NCBI RefSeq assembly: GCF_008035925.1
Contig: NZ_CP036264.1
Span: forward strand, 3,282,443 to 3,346,442
Source of the DNA: Stieleria maiorica
GTDB taxonomy: Bacteria > Planctomycetota > Planctomycetia > Pirellulales > Pirellulaceae
DNA: 64,000 nucleotides
Reading direction: 5' to 3'
Positions 27,902-36,203 of this stretch are shown here, piece by piece (within the stretch, counting starts at the first letter, position 1; each line of letters starts with the position of its first letter). The translations under genes were made by a program, and so were the position numbers. The notes under the pieces were generated by a model that was not told the DNA's origin, ran no database searches, and worked only from the letters and a program-made list of their open reading frames with translations.

Positions 27902-29050
27902 ATGATCCCGCTGTCCCGTGAGCGTCCGATGGCAGTTCGCAATGCGATTGACTGCGACACGCGGTTCCACCCCAATCACGAACTCGCAGCACAAGTTCTT
28001 GATTCGTTGACGGTCGAGGTGGCGGTGATCAACACGGCCGGGGCGATCATTGCCACGAATCAGGCGTGGCAGGATTTCGCGGTTCAGAACGGTGGCCGTC
28101 CCTCGCTGACCGGCGTGGGAGCGAATTATCTGGACGTCTGTCGGGCAATCCGCGGCGGTGATCGGTTCTATGCCGATCGAGCGTGCCAGGGCATCAGCGA
28201 CGTGCTCGCCGGCAAGCGTCATGTGTTCACGTTGGAATACCCGTGCCACAGTTCGACTGAAAACCGTTGGTTCCTGCTCCATGTCTCGCCGCTGAAAGGA
28301 GACTCTTCCAAAGCGGTGACCGCCCACGTGTCGATCACGGATCGAAAGATTGTCGAACATCAATTGGTTGAAACCGCGAGACTGGCGGCCATCGGCGATG
28401 CGATGAAAGGGTTAAGCCACAAGGGACGCAATTCGCTGCAACAAGCCCAAGGCTTTATCGATTTGCTGCGCTACTCGATCGGCGACGATTCCGACGCCCG
28501 TAAGTTGCTGGATCGAATCGAACTCGCGCAGCATCGGCTGGTCGGTTTGTACGAAGAGGTGTTGCATTATGCCGAACCGATGCAATTGAATTGTTCGATC
28601 GGCCGATTGGACGACGTCGTCGAAGAAGCCTGGGCGTCCGTGTTGCCCGTTGACGATCGGTTGAGGCTGCAGCACCCGACGCAAGGCATGGATCTCGAGT
28701 GCGAAATGGACCGTGATGCGATGTGGCAGGTGGTGAAAACCCTGTTTGACAACGCCGCCGAAACGGGATCCCAAACGACTCGGATTGACGTGTCGTATCA
28801 AACGGGACTGCTGAACCATCGTCCGGCGATCACCATGGTTGTCAGTGACAATGGACCGGGAATCGCCGCGGCGGATCACGAACGAGTCTTCGAGCCCTTT
28901 TTCACGACCAAGACGATCGGCACCGGACTGGGCCTGCCCCGGGCGCGGCGGATCGTCGAACTGCACGGCGGCCAAATTGGATTGGGCGCATCGGTGCTGG
29001 GCGGGGCATCGTTTTACCTGACCTTGCCACGTCAACAAATCGCGCGTTGA
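27902..29050 (+). CDS. PAS-domain soluble histidine kinase
   Basis: A 382-residue kinase with no membrane helix. Residues about 25-150 form a PAS-like sensor (VEVAVINTAGAIIATNQAWQ, then the strand RWFLLHVSPLKGDSSKA). The H-box is unusual in sequence, LAAIGDAMKGLSHKGRNSLQ, with the histidine near residue 171 in SHKGRN where SHELRN or AHEINN is common. The ATPase domain is intact: TLFDNAAETG (N box), VSDNGPGIAAAD (G1), VFEPFFTTK (F box) and GTGLGLPRARRI (G2). A plausible cytosolic sensor kinase; the single-domain response regulator at 26341 is a possible partner. Confidence 0.9.
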   Translation: MIPLSRERPMAVRNAIDCDTRFHPNHELAAQVLDSLTVEVAVINTAGAIIATNQAWQDFAVQNGGRPSLTGVGANYLDVCRAIRGGDRFYADRACQGISDVLAGKRHVFTLEYPCHSSTENRWFLLHVSPLKGDSSKAVTAHVSITDRKIVEHQLVETARLAAIGDAMKGLSHKGRNSLQQAQGFIDLLRYSIGDDSDARKLLDRIELAQHRLVGLYEEVLHYAEPMQLNCSIGRLDDVVEEAWASVLPVDDRLRLQHPTQGMDLECEMDRDAMWQVVKTLFDNAAETGSQTTRIDVSYQTGLLNHRPAITMVVSDNGPGIAAADHERVFEPFFTTKTIGTGLGLPRARRIVELHGGQIGLGASVLGGASFYLTLPRQQIAR

Positions 29051-29070
29051 CGTGTGAGCGATCGGCCCGA

Positions 29071-29101
29071 CCTTCTCCCCCCGCAATGCCGGGGGAGAAG
29101 G
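29071..29101. terminator. Stem-loop after the PAS kinase
   Basis: CCTTCTCCCCC (29071-29081) pairs perfectly with GGGGGAGAAGG (29091-29101) around a nine-base loop. It begins 20 bases after the kinase stop. A T run is missing, so this is either a terminator of a non-canonical type or a dispersed palindrome. Confidence 0.55.
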
Positions 29102-29268
29102 GAGCCCGGGTGAGTTGTGTTGACAACCATGCCGGCAAGGACGGTAAATTTCAAACGCCGCTCGCACTCTGGTCGTCGATGCGCGGAACGCTGGCGGCGT
29201 GTAAACTACGCACCGCGTTTGACGCATCCTAACGCCCTCCAACCCTTTCCCCGATTGGCATCACGTTT

Positions 29269-30186
29269 ATGAACCTTGGATTTCGACGCTGCGGTCTTCT
29301 TTTGGCTTTCCTTTTCGTCTCGGTTTCGATTTGCCGGGCGGCGGCACCGGAGGGTTCGGCGACCGTGCCGCTTTGGCCCGACTTGCCGCCCGGGACGACG
29401 CTCCGCGGTGAAGGCGACCTCCCTGAACTGATCGTCACACGTGTCGAATCGGAATCGCCGACCGCGGCGGTCGTGATCTTGCCGGGCGGCGGATACGGCG
29501 GTCACGCGATGGATCACGAAGGCCACCAATTCGCGGCGTGGTTCGAATCGTTGGGCGTGACGTCGGCGATTTGCACCTATCGTTTGCGCGGCAAAGGCAA
29601 CGACGGAAAGGGCTACGGGCATCCGGCCCCGATGATGGACGCCCAACGCGCGATTCAAACGTTGCGTGCCCGAGCCGAACAATGGAACATCGATCCAAAT
29701 CGAATCGGTGTGATCGGGTTTTCCGCCGGCGGCCACTTGTGCTCCACCGTCTCGACACACTTTGTCGACGGCGATCCGGCGTCGGAGGATCCGATCGCAC
29801 GCGTTTCGTCTCGTCCGGATTTCAGCATCCTGTGCTACCCCGTGATCGCATTCGGGCAGCCCCACACGCACAAGGGCAGCCAGCGAAACCTGATCGGTGC
29901 GGCTCCCGACGATGGGCTGCTGCAATCTCTTTCGAATGAAAAGCAGGTGACCGAGAAAACTCCACCGGCGTTTTTGTTCCACACCGGTGCCGACACCGCC
30001 GTGCCCGTGCAAAACAGCATCGATTACTACTTGGCTTGTTTACGGCACGGCGTCGCCGCAGAGCTGCACGTGTTTCCCGAAGGACGGCACGGATTGGGAC
30101 TTGCCCAAAGCTTGCCCGGGGCGAAGCAGTGGCCCGACCTGTGCGCGGATTGGCTGCGACGCTTGGGCGTAGTGGCCACGCCGTGA
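29269..30186 (+). CDS. Secreted esterase, BD-FAE/acetylxylan-esterase type
   Basis: A 305-residue exported alpha/beta hydrolase with a signal peptide (CGLLLAFLFVSVSICRAA). Key elements: the oxyanion loop VILPGGGYGGHAMDHEGHQF, the nucleophile elbow GVIGFSAGGHLCSTV, the acid in FLFHTGADTAVPVQ and the histidine in FPEGRHGLGLAQ. This matches the feruloyl/acetyl-xylan esterase-like family that removes acyl groups from plant or algal polysaccharide. The last bases overlap the start of the next gene (GTGA), so the two are translationally coupled. Confidence 0.9.
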   Translation: MNLGFRRCGLLLAFLFVSVSICRAAAPEGSATVPLWPDLPPGTTLRGEGDLPELIVTRVESESPTAAVVILPGGGYGGHAMDHEGHQFAAWFESLGVTSAICTYRLRGKGNDGKGYGHPAPMMDAQRAIQTLRARAEQWNIDPNRIGVIGFSAGGHLCSTVSTHFVDGDPASEDPIARVSSRPDFSILCYPVIAFGQPHTHKGSQRNLIGAAPDDGLLQSLSNEKQVTEKTPPAFLFHTGADTAVPVQNSIDYYLACLRHGVAAELHVFPEGRHGLGLAQSLPGAKQWPDLCADWLRRLGVVATP

Positions 30187-30608
30187 ACGCGTTTCTTGAC
30201 GATCACAAGGTGGCGATGGCCTGGATCGCCGCAATTTCCTGCGTGCTGTTTGTCGGCTGCTTGCTGATCGCACCCTGGCTGGCCGTTCGAATTCCGGTCG
30301 ACTATTTCGTCGGTCGGCGACGCCCCCGAACACTCTTCGCCGATCGGCACCCCGTGTTGCGGTGGACGGGATTGGTGATCAAAAACCTGATCGGCGGCGT
30401 ACTGGTACTTGCCGGCCTGGTGATGCTGGTCCTGCCGGGCCAGGGGCTGTTGACCATGCTGGTCGGGATCCTGATGCTGAATTTTCCGGGCAAACATCGC
30501 CTGGAACGACGGTTGGTCTCCATTCCAGCGGTGTTGAAATCGATCAATTGGATGCGGCAGCGTTCGGGCGTCGAACCGATCCGAGTCCGATCGTTCGGTC
30601 GACCTTAA
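30183..30608 (+). CDS. Small PGPGW-type membrane protein
   Basis: 141 residues. The GTG at 30183 overlaps the esterase stop by four bases (GTGA), which fixes the start; the longer open frame upstream is a shadow of the esterase. Two membrane segments: MAWIAAISCVLFVGCLLIAP and GGVLVLAGLVMLVLPGQGLL; the second carries the PG-x-G element of the PGPGW family (PGQG here), followed by NFPGKHRLERRLVS. Function of the family is unknown. Coupling to a secreted esterase is probably incidental. Confidence 0.85.
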   Translation: MNAFLDDHKVAMAWIAAISCVLFVGCLLIAPWLAVRIPVDYFVGRRRPRTLFADRHPVLRWTGLVIKNLIGGVLVLAGLVMLVLPGQGLLTMLVGILMLNFPGKHRLERRLVSIPAVLKSINWMRQRSGVEPIRVRSFGRP

Positions 30609-30630
30609 ATCTTCCGCCGTGTGTCCCCTG

Positions 30631-30724
30631 GTACGACAGCCTTTCCGGGCGGTCGAGCCCATTTGTACGACGGCCCTTCCGGGCGGTCGAGCCCATTTGT
30701 ACGACGGCCCTTCCGGGCGGTCGA
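30631..30724 (+). repeat. Tandem 34-bp repeat, GGCCCTTCCGGGC family
   Basis: Units start at 30631, 30665 and 30699. The first two are 34 bases long, each running from GTACGAC to CCCATTT; the third is truncated after TCGA. The core GTACGACGGCCCTTCCGGGC is that of the dispersed repeats at 145-214 and 8580-8653, but here only the left end was amplified. It lies between the converging ends of the PGPGW and beta-helix genes. Confidence 0.85.
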
Positions 30725-30734
30725 GGCTCCACAA

Positions 30735-31901
30735 TCAATCCACCTCAAACTCCTGTGACCCGTTGCCATTGATCAATACCTTCCGGCAGTCACCGAGTTG
30801 CCGGACCGCGTCACCGCTCAGACCGGAAAACAGATTCCCAGAGATCACCAATGCCTGGCAATCCTGGAGCAGGATCCCGGCCGCTTCGTTCGGATTCGTT
30901 TCGGTTTTGCTGACCACGGAATCTCGTTTCTTGATCGGAGTCCCATCGTCCGCATCGCCGATCCAACTATCGCTGAAATTATTGGCGCTGATCGTGATGC
31001 TGCCGGAACCTTCGCGCACCGCGACGCCGACCTTTTTGACGATGGTGAAGGTGTTGGCGGAGATGGCACAGCCGTGCGCGTCGCGTAGATCGATCCCGCC
31101 GGTGAACTCATGTGCGATCACGTTGGCCGACATGGTGATGCCATAGCAATCGCGGTCCAGCACGATCGCCCAGCCTTGGCATTCTTCGATCATGTTGCCG
31201 GCGACGACCGAGCCATAAGTGTTTTCGATGACCACACCGTCGCCGAGGTGGTCGTCCAGGTTGTTGCCGCTCATCGTCAGGTTGAATGAATCGATGCAGC
31301 GTAACCCGTCATCGTTTTCTTCGAACTGATTGGCGGAGACGATGATATCGTGGCAGCCTTCGATCGAAACGCCGCATTTCTTGTTGTAGGTGAACAGACA
31401 GTCGCTGACGCGGGGATCTTCGTAACAATAGTGCAATCGCAATCCGTCGCCACCGTTGTCGCTGCTGGTGACACCCTGGACGAAGATCTCTTCGATGTAG
31501 CGGGCTTCGATTCCCGCACCGCTTTTTTCATTTCCGGTCACCCGAAAGTTGGCCAGGTTGACGCGCCACAGCCGGTCTTTCGATGGGACCTGTTTCCCGA
31601 TCCAATCGGGATGCTCGATCAGAATGGCCGGTTTTCCTTCGGTGTTTTTGTTGATCAGGTGAGTTGCGGTTCCAGAACCTTCCAGACGCGTGTCGGCCGT
31701 TTTAAGATGCAGCGGTTGGCTCAATTCGTAAGTCCCCGGCGGAATTTTCAGCACGCCTCCGGACCGGGGGATCGCATCAGCGGCTTCCTGCAGTGTCGCA
31801 AAGTCAGCGGCGTTGATGATCGCGTCCGCGCCGCGCGTTTCGCCGGCGGCCACGAGACTGCAGGTGGCCAGCGTGATCAATAGAGTCTTGTTACGAATCA
31901 T
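30735..31901 (-). CDS. Exported right-handed beta-helix protein
   Basis: 388 residues from the ATG at 31901 (MIRNKTLLITLATCSLVAAG); the open frame from 32030 extends past a good signal peptide. After FATLQEAADAIPRSGGVLKIPPGTYEL, the pectate-lyase-3-type entry motif, comes a ladder of repeats of about 22 residues such as CHDIIVSANQFEEN, SFNLTMSGNNLDDH and CYGITMSANVIAHE, each with a NxF/NxI turn. This is the parallel beta-helix fold of polysaccharide lyases, epimerases and adhesins. No catalytic residues of a known lyase are evident, so binding or lyase activity on a polymer remains open. Confidence 0.9.
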   Translation of the reverse strand: MIRNKTLLITLATCSLVAAGETRGADAIINAADFATLQEAADAIPRSGGVLKIPPGTYELSQPLHLKTADTRLEGSGTATHLINKNTEGKPAILIEHPDWIGKQVPSKDRLWRVNLANFRVTGNEKSGAGIEARYIEEIFVQGVTSSDNGGDGLRLHYCYEDPRVSDCLFTYNKKCGVSIEGCHDIIVSANQFEENDDGLRCIDSFNLTMSGNNLDDHLGDGVVIENTYGSVVAGNMIEECQGWAIVLDRDCYGITMSANVIAHEFTGGIDLRDAHGCAISANTFTIVKKVGVAVREGSGSITISANNFSDSWIGDADDGTPIKKRDSVVSKTETNPNEAAGILLQDCQALVISGNLFSGLSGDAVRQLGDCRKVLINGNGSQEFEVD

Positions 31902-32087
31902 GGTGTAGCGTGGATCGGACCATTGGGGTGGGGATCGGATCATCGACGGCTCGTCGAGTCGTGTGATCACGGGGGAGGTGCAAAATAGTGTATCGTATCG
32001 CAACGTTGGGCAGCGGGCGTTGGCGGGCACCGTCGCCAGCCGGCTATGATAGACACAGCCGACAAGACTTCATTGAAAGGAGAGAAC

Positions 32088-34289
32088 GTGGACCTGAGGA
32101 CCCTGTTTTGCCTGCCACTGTTGATCGCGATCGCCTCGCCCAGCCAGGCAGCGGCCGACGACGACCAGTCACACCAATCGTTGATCGCCAAAGTGCGTCC
32201 GTCGGTGATGACGATTCGCGTTCAGGGCCGCGACGGCGATCCGATGGGCATCGGCACCGGCTTCGTCATCGATTCGGATGGTTTGATCGCCACCAACTTT
32301 CACGTCATCAACGAAGGGCGTCCGTTTACCGTGGAGTCCCCCGAGGGCAAGAAGCTGAGAGTCTTGGGGGTCGAAGCTTCGGACGTGAGCAGCGATTTGG
32401 CGATCATTCACGTCGACCCCGGATCCACCGAATTGCCGGCGTTGGAGTTTGCCGGCGATGACTCCACACGGCAAGGCATCCGCGTGCTGGCGTTCGGCAA
32501 TCCGCTGGGGCTTCGCAACAGTGTCGTCGAAGGCATCGTGTCGGCCAGACGCGAAGTCGAAGGCCGCGAGCTGTTGCAGCTGGCGATGCCGATCGAACCG
32601 GGAAACAGCGGCGGCCCGTTGGTCGATCTGAAGGGGCGCGTCCACGGCATCATCAATATGAAATCATCGATCGACGATAACTTGGGTTTCGCCATCCCCG
32701 TTTCGCAGCTCGTCGCACTCAAAGAGAATCCCAACCCCGTGACACTTGATCGCTGGGTCCGGATCGGCCGCATCAATGACGATCGGTGGACGCCGGTGAT
32801 GGGATCTCGCTGGCAACAACGCGGCGGACGGATCGTCGCGCTCGGTGCCGGGAACGGGTTCGGCGGACGATCCTTGCTACTTTCAAAACGCGACGTTCCC
32901 CAGCGCCCCTTCGAAATCGCGGTGATGGTCCGGCTGGATGATGAGTCCGGCGCCGCGGGATTGGCGTTCCATAGCGACGGCCAGAATCAACATTATGGGT
33001 TTTACGCCAGCGCCGGCCGTTTGCGTTTGACCTGCTTTCGCGGTGCGTCGGTGTACTCGTGGGATATCTTGAAAGAAGTGGAAACGGAGTACTATCTGCC
33101 GGGTCAATGGAACCAATTGAAAGTCCGAGTGGGAGACGAAAAAATCCTGTGCTACGTCAACGGACGACTCGTGATCGAGTCCGATGACCGGCAGATCACT
33201 GAAGGGCAGGTCGGACTGGCAAAGTTTCGTGACACCGAGCCGGAATTTTCCGGATTTCAACTCGGCGCTGCCTTGGACTTGCCGGTGCTGTCCGAAGCGG
33301 GCGAAAAAATGCTCGCCCAACTCGATCCCACCGCACTGCCACTGGATTCGGTCGGCAGTGACCAGATCCGCCAACTGGGCACGTCAGGCGATTTGGCATG
33401 GCGGGAATTGACCCGTCGGGCGATCGAGTTGGAAACACAAGCCAAGCGAATGCACCAGTTGGCCGACGATGTCCGCCGTGCTGACACCGTTGACCGATTG
33501 AGTCGACTGGACGCAATCGACGACGACGAACGGTTGCTGACCGGATCGTTGTTGATCGCCAAATTGGACAGCCCCGATTTGGATGTCGAAGCCTACCGCG
33601 AACGGATCGACGAAATGGCCGGTGAGATTCTGGCGGGACTCGATGCGGATGCGTCGGCGACCGAGATTCGCGACGCCATGCATCGCTATCTGTTTCAAGA
33701 GAACGGATTTCATGGCAGCCGAAGCGAGTATTATCACGCCGCCAACAGCCAACTCAACCGGGTGATCGATGACCGCGAGGGGTTGCCGATCACGATGTCC
33801 GTGCTGTACATCGAACTCGGGCGGCGATTGGGGATCAAAGTCGTCGGTGTCGGGTTGCCCGGCCACTTTGTCGCCAAGCACGTCATTGATACCGAGCAGG
33901 ATCAACTGATCGATGTGTTTGAACGCGGAAAACTGCTCAGTCAGGAAGACGCGGCCGAGATCGTTGCCGCGCACGCCGGACGCCGTATCCGTGATTCCGA
34001 CTTGCAGGCCTCCACGGACATCGAAATCCTGACCCGCATTTTGAATAATCTGATCGGCGTCGCCGGACGCATGAACGACGGGGAGGCGATGCTTCGCTAC
34101 TGTGACGCCATCGTCGCGGTCAATCCCGACGAACCACGCTACCGGATGATGCGCGCCCAGCTGCGTGGGATGACCGGGCGGATCAATTTGGCGCTTGAAG
34201 ACGTCGAGATGATGCTGCAACACGATCCTCCGGAACTCGATCGCGGCGCGACCGAGCGGCTTCGCGATGCACTGATCGAGCGTTTGTGA
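32088..34289 (+). CDS. HtrA-type protease, LamG, transglutaminase-like fusion
   Basis: 733 residues. The GTG at 32088 follows AAAGGAGAG at the right distance and begins a signal peptide (VDLRTLFCLPLLIAIASP); the ATG at 32046 is less likely. Residues about 35-215 are an S1C trypsin-like protease with triad His in IATNFHVIN, Asp in SSDLAIIHV and Ser in EPGNSGGPLVD; no PDZ domain follows. Residues about 225-400 look like a LamG/DUF1080 beta-sandwich (FEIAVMVRLDDESGAAGLAF, WNQLKVRVGDEKILCYVNG). Residues about 490-640 match the SirB1/Transglut_core2 family (NSQLNRVIDDREGLPITMSV, VVGVGLPGHFVAKHV), followed by TPR-like helices. SirB1-type domains generally lack the catalytic cysteine and none is visible here. 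The combination in one chain is unusual. Confidence 0.9.
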   Translation: MDLRTLFCLPLLIAIASPSQAAADDDQSHQSLIAKVRPSVMTIRVQGRDGDPMGIGTGFVIDSDGLIATNFHVINEGRPFTVESPEGKKLRVLGVEASDVSSDLAIIHVDPGSTELPALEFAGDDSTRQGIRVLAFGNPLGLRNSVVEGIVSARREVEGRELLQLAMPIEPGNSGGPLVDLKGRVHGIINMKSSIDDNLGFAIPVSQLVALKENPNPVTLDRWVRIGRINDDRWTPVMGSRWQQRGGRIVALGAGNGFGGRSLLLSKRDVPQRPFEIAVMVRLDDESGAAGLAFHSDGQNQHYGFYASAGRLRLTCFRGASVYSWDILKEVETEYYLPGQWNQLKVRVGDEKILCYVNGRLVIESDDRQITEGQVGLAKFRDTEPEFSGFQLGAALDLPVLSEAGEKMLAQLDPTALPLDSVGSDQIRQLGTSGDLAWRELTRRAIELETQAKRMHQLADDVRRADTVDRLSRLDAIDDDERLLTGSLLIAKLDSPDLDVEAYRERIDEMAGEILAGLDADASATEIRDAMHRYLFQENGFHGSRSEYYHAANSQLNRVIDDREGLPITMSVLYIELGRRLGIKVVGVGLPGHFVAKHVIDTEQDQLIDVFERGKLLSQEDAAEIVAAHAGRRIRDSDLQASTDIEILTRILNNLIGVAGRMNDGEAMLRYCDAIVAVNPDEPRYRMMRAQLRGMTGRINLALEDVEMMLQHDPPELDRGATERLRDALIERL

Positions 34290-34379
34290 TTGCAGCAGCC
34301 GGTGGCGAAAACGCGCCAATAAGCGTGTCGAATCGTCGCGAGACACGCGGGCGTACGATGCCCACGCGTAAACTCGGCT

Positions 34380-36179
34380 ATGCTAAAGCGTTGCATCCGA
34401 GCGCGTTTTCTGTGGCGGTCTCTGAGATCTGTGCGAGGATGGCGAATCCAAAGCCAGCAGATGATGTCGACGCAGAGTGTTTCTTCCCCGGTCATCGGCG
34501 GTCTTGCTGAAGGCAAGAAACTGGGACTTGCGTCGCATCTGATTTTGATCGGCGCGCTGGCTGCCGTTTATTACGCGACCGCCCGCGCGGGGCTTTTGTT
34601 CGCGATCCCTCCGGGCAATGCCACCGCGGTCTGGCCTCCGTCGGGGATCGCACTGGGCGGTCTCTTGTTGGGCGGTTTGTCGATTACACCGGGGATCTGG
34701 ATCGGCTCGTTCCTGGTCAATACCGGGACAGGGGTTTCGCCGGTGACGGCTGGGATCATTGCAACGGGAAATACCGCGGCGGCACTGGTCGCGTTTGCAC
34801 TTTGTCGACGGTTTCTCAGCCTGGACGCTCCATTTCGTCGAGCCGCCTGTGGATTCCGTCTCTTTGCGATCGCTGCGGTGGCGTGTTTGTTGGCGGCCAC
34901 GCTCGGTTCGGGAAGCCTGGCGATCAACGGCTACATTTCCGAGGGTCAATTCGGGTCGAACTGGTCGACCTGGTGGCTGGGAGACCTTGCCGGTGTGATG
35001 CTTCTGTCGCCGTTGTTCATGTTGTTCGGAGCGCGGCATCAATCGCAAGTCCCCTCCCATGCGTTGTTTGGCGCGCTGGTGTCGCTCGTGGTGCTGGGGG
35101 TGATCAGCCTGGCGATCTTTGGCAGTTGGCTTCCGGAGGAATTCTCCGAGGGGTTGTTGTATTTGCCATTGATTGCGTTGTTTTGGTTGTTGCTCCGATT
35201 CCCACCGATTGTCGTTTTCGGCGGCAACCTGCTGATCGCGGTGATTGCTGTCCACTACACCTCCAGGGGCTCTGGGCCGTTTGCGACCGAAGTGGTCGCC
35301 AATTCACTGTTCGAGTTGCAGTTCTTTATGACGGTCTACGCGCTGACGACGCTTGCCCTGATCGGAGTACTATCCAGCCAACGGGAGGCAGAAAATCGGG
35401 AGTCTCAATTGGCGGCCAAGGTCAAAGCCGACGAAGCAATGCGGAAAAAGGAGAGCGAATTGGCGCATGTCGCCCGCCTGGCAACCATGGGAGAATTGGT
35501 CGCCGGGATCGCACATGAAGTGAACCAGCCGTTGTACGCAATCGCCAACTACGCCGCGGCGAGCGAGAGCATGCTCGCATCCTGCGACGTCCGACAAAAC
35601 GATCGTCTGTGTGATCTGAATCGGCAGATCAGTGACCAGGCCGTGCGTGCCGGAGAGATCATTCGCCGGATGCGCGGCTTTGTAAAAAAGTCAGGCGACC
35701 AGCGGACCGTGTTTTCGATCAGCGATGCGGTCGATGAGGCTTGCAGTCTGCTGGATGCGGAGGCAAGGTTGCAGACGATCGCGGTGAATGCTCACCCGGA
35801 ATCCACTGTGCCGGTTTGTGTCTGTGCCGATCGAATCCAAATCGAACAAGTTTTCATCAATTTGATTCGCAATGCAATTGACGCCATGGGGGAGAGCGAC
35901 GGCGACAAACGAGTCGTCACCGTGCGGACGGTGGTGGTGGAGAACGAGGTTCAGGTGAGTGTCATCGATCGCGGGATAGGGATCACGCAGTCCTCGCTGA
36001 CGGACGTGTTCGCCCCCTTCTTCACGACCAAACAGAATGGGATGGGAATGGGCCTGGCCATCAGCCGCACCATTGTGGAAGCACACGGTGGACGGATTTG
36101 GGCATCGCCGGGAACCGACGACGGCGCCGTCTTCACCGTCGCGTTGCCCATCGACAAGTCTGGAGCGGATGGGCGGTAG
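34380..36179 (+). CDS. MASE1-type membrane histidine kinase
   Basis: 599 residues from 34380; ATGs at 34461 and 34464 are also possible and would remove a basic extension. About eight membrane helices form a MASE1-like sensor (ARAGLLFAIPPGNATAVWPP, SGIALGGLLLGGLSITPGIW). A coiled stretch leads to HisKA with the phosphoacceptor in GELVAGIAHEVNQPLYAIAN, as in FixL/DctB-type kinases. The ATPase domain has INLIRNAIDAMGES, VIDRGIGITQSSL, VFAPFFTTK and GMGMGLAISRTI. No response regulator is adjacent. The signal is unknown; MASE1 is an integral-membrane sensor of unknown ligand. Confidence 0.92.
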   Translation: MLKRCIRARFLWRSLRSVRGWRIQSQQMMSTQSVSSPVIGGLAEGKKLGLASHLILIGALAAVYYATARAGLLFAIPPGNATAVWPPSGIALGGLLLGGLSITPGIWIGSFLVNTGTGVSPVTAGIIATGNTAAALVAFALCRRFLSLDAPFRRAACGFRLFAIAAVACLLAATLGSGSLAINGYISEGQFGSNWSTWWLGDLAGVMLLSPLFMLFGARHQSQVPSHALFGALVSLVVLGVISLAIFGSWLPEEFSEGLLYLPLIALFWLLLRFPPIVVFGGNLLIAVIAVHYTSRGSGPFATEVVANSLFELQFFMTVYALTTLALIGVLSSQREAENRESQLAAKVKADEAMRKKESELAHVARLATMGELVAGIAHEVNQPLYAIANYAAASESMLASCDVRQNDRLCDLNRQISDQAVRAGEIIRRMRGFVKKSGDQRTVFSISDAVDEACSLLDAEARLQTIAVNAHPESTVPVCVCADRIQIEQVFINLIRNAIDAMGESDGDKRVVTVRTVVVENEVQVSVIDRGIGITQSSLTDVFAPFFTTKQNGMGMGLAISRTIVEAHGGRIWASPGTDDGAVFTVALPIDKSGADGR

Positions 36180-36203
36180 AATGCAACCATGGAGCATCAC
36201 GCT

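Noticed and set aside
30036-30182. N-terminal extension of the PGPGW-type protein
   Set aside because: It overlaps the end of the esterase gene in another frame; the GTGA overlap at 30183 explains the true start.
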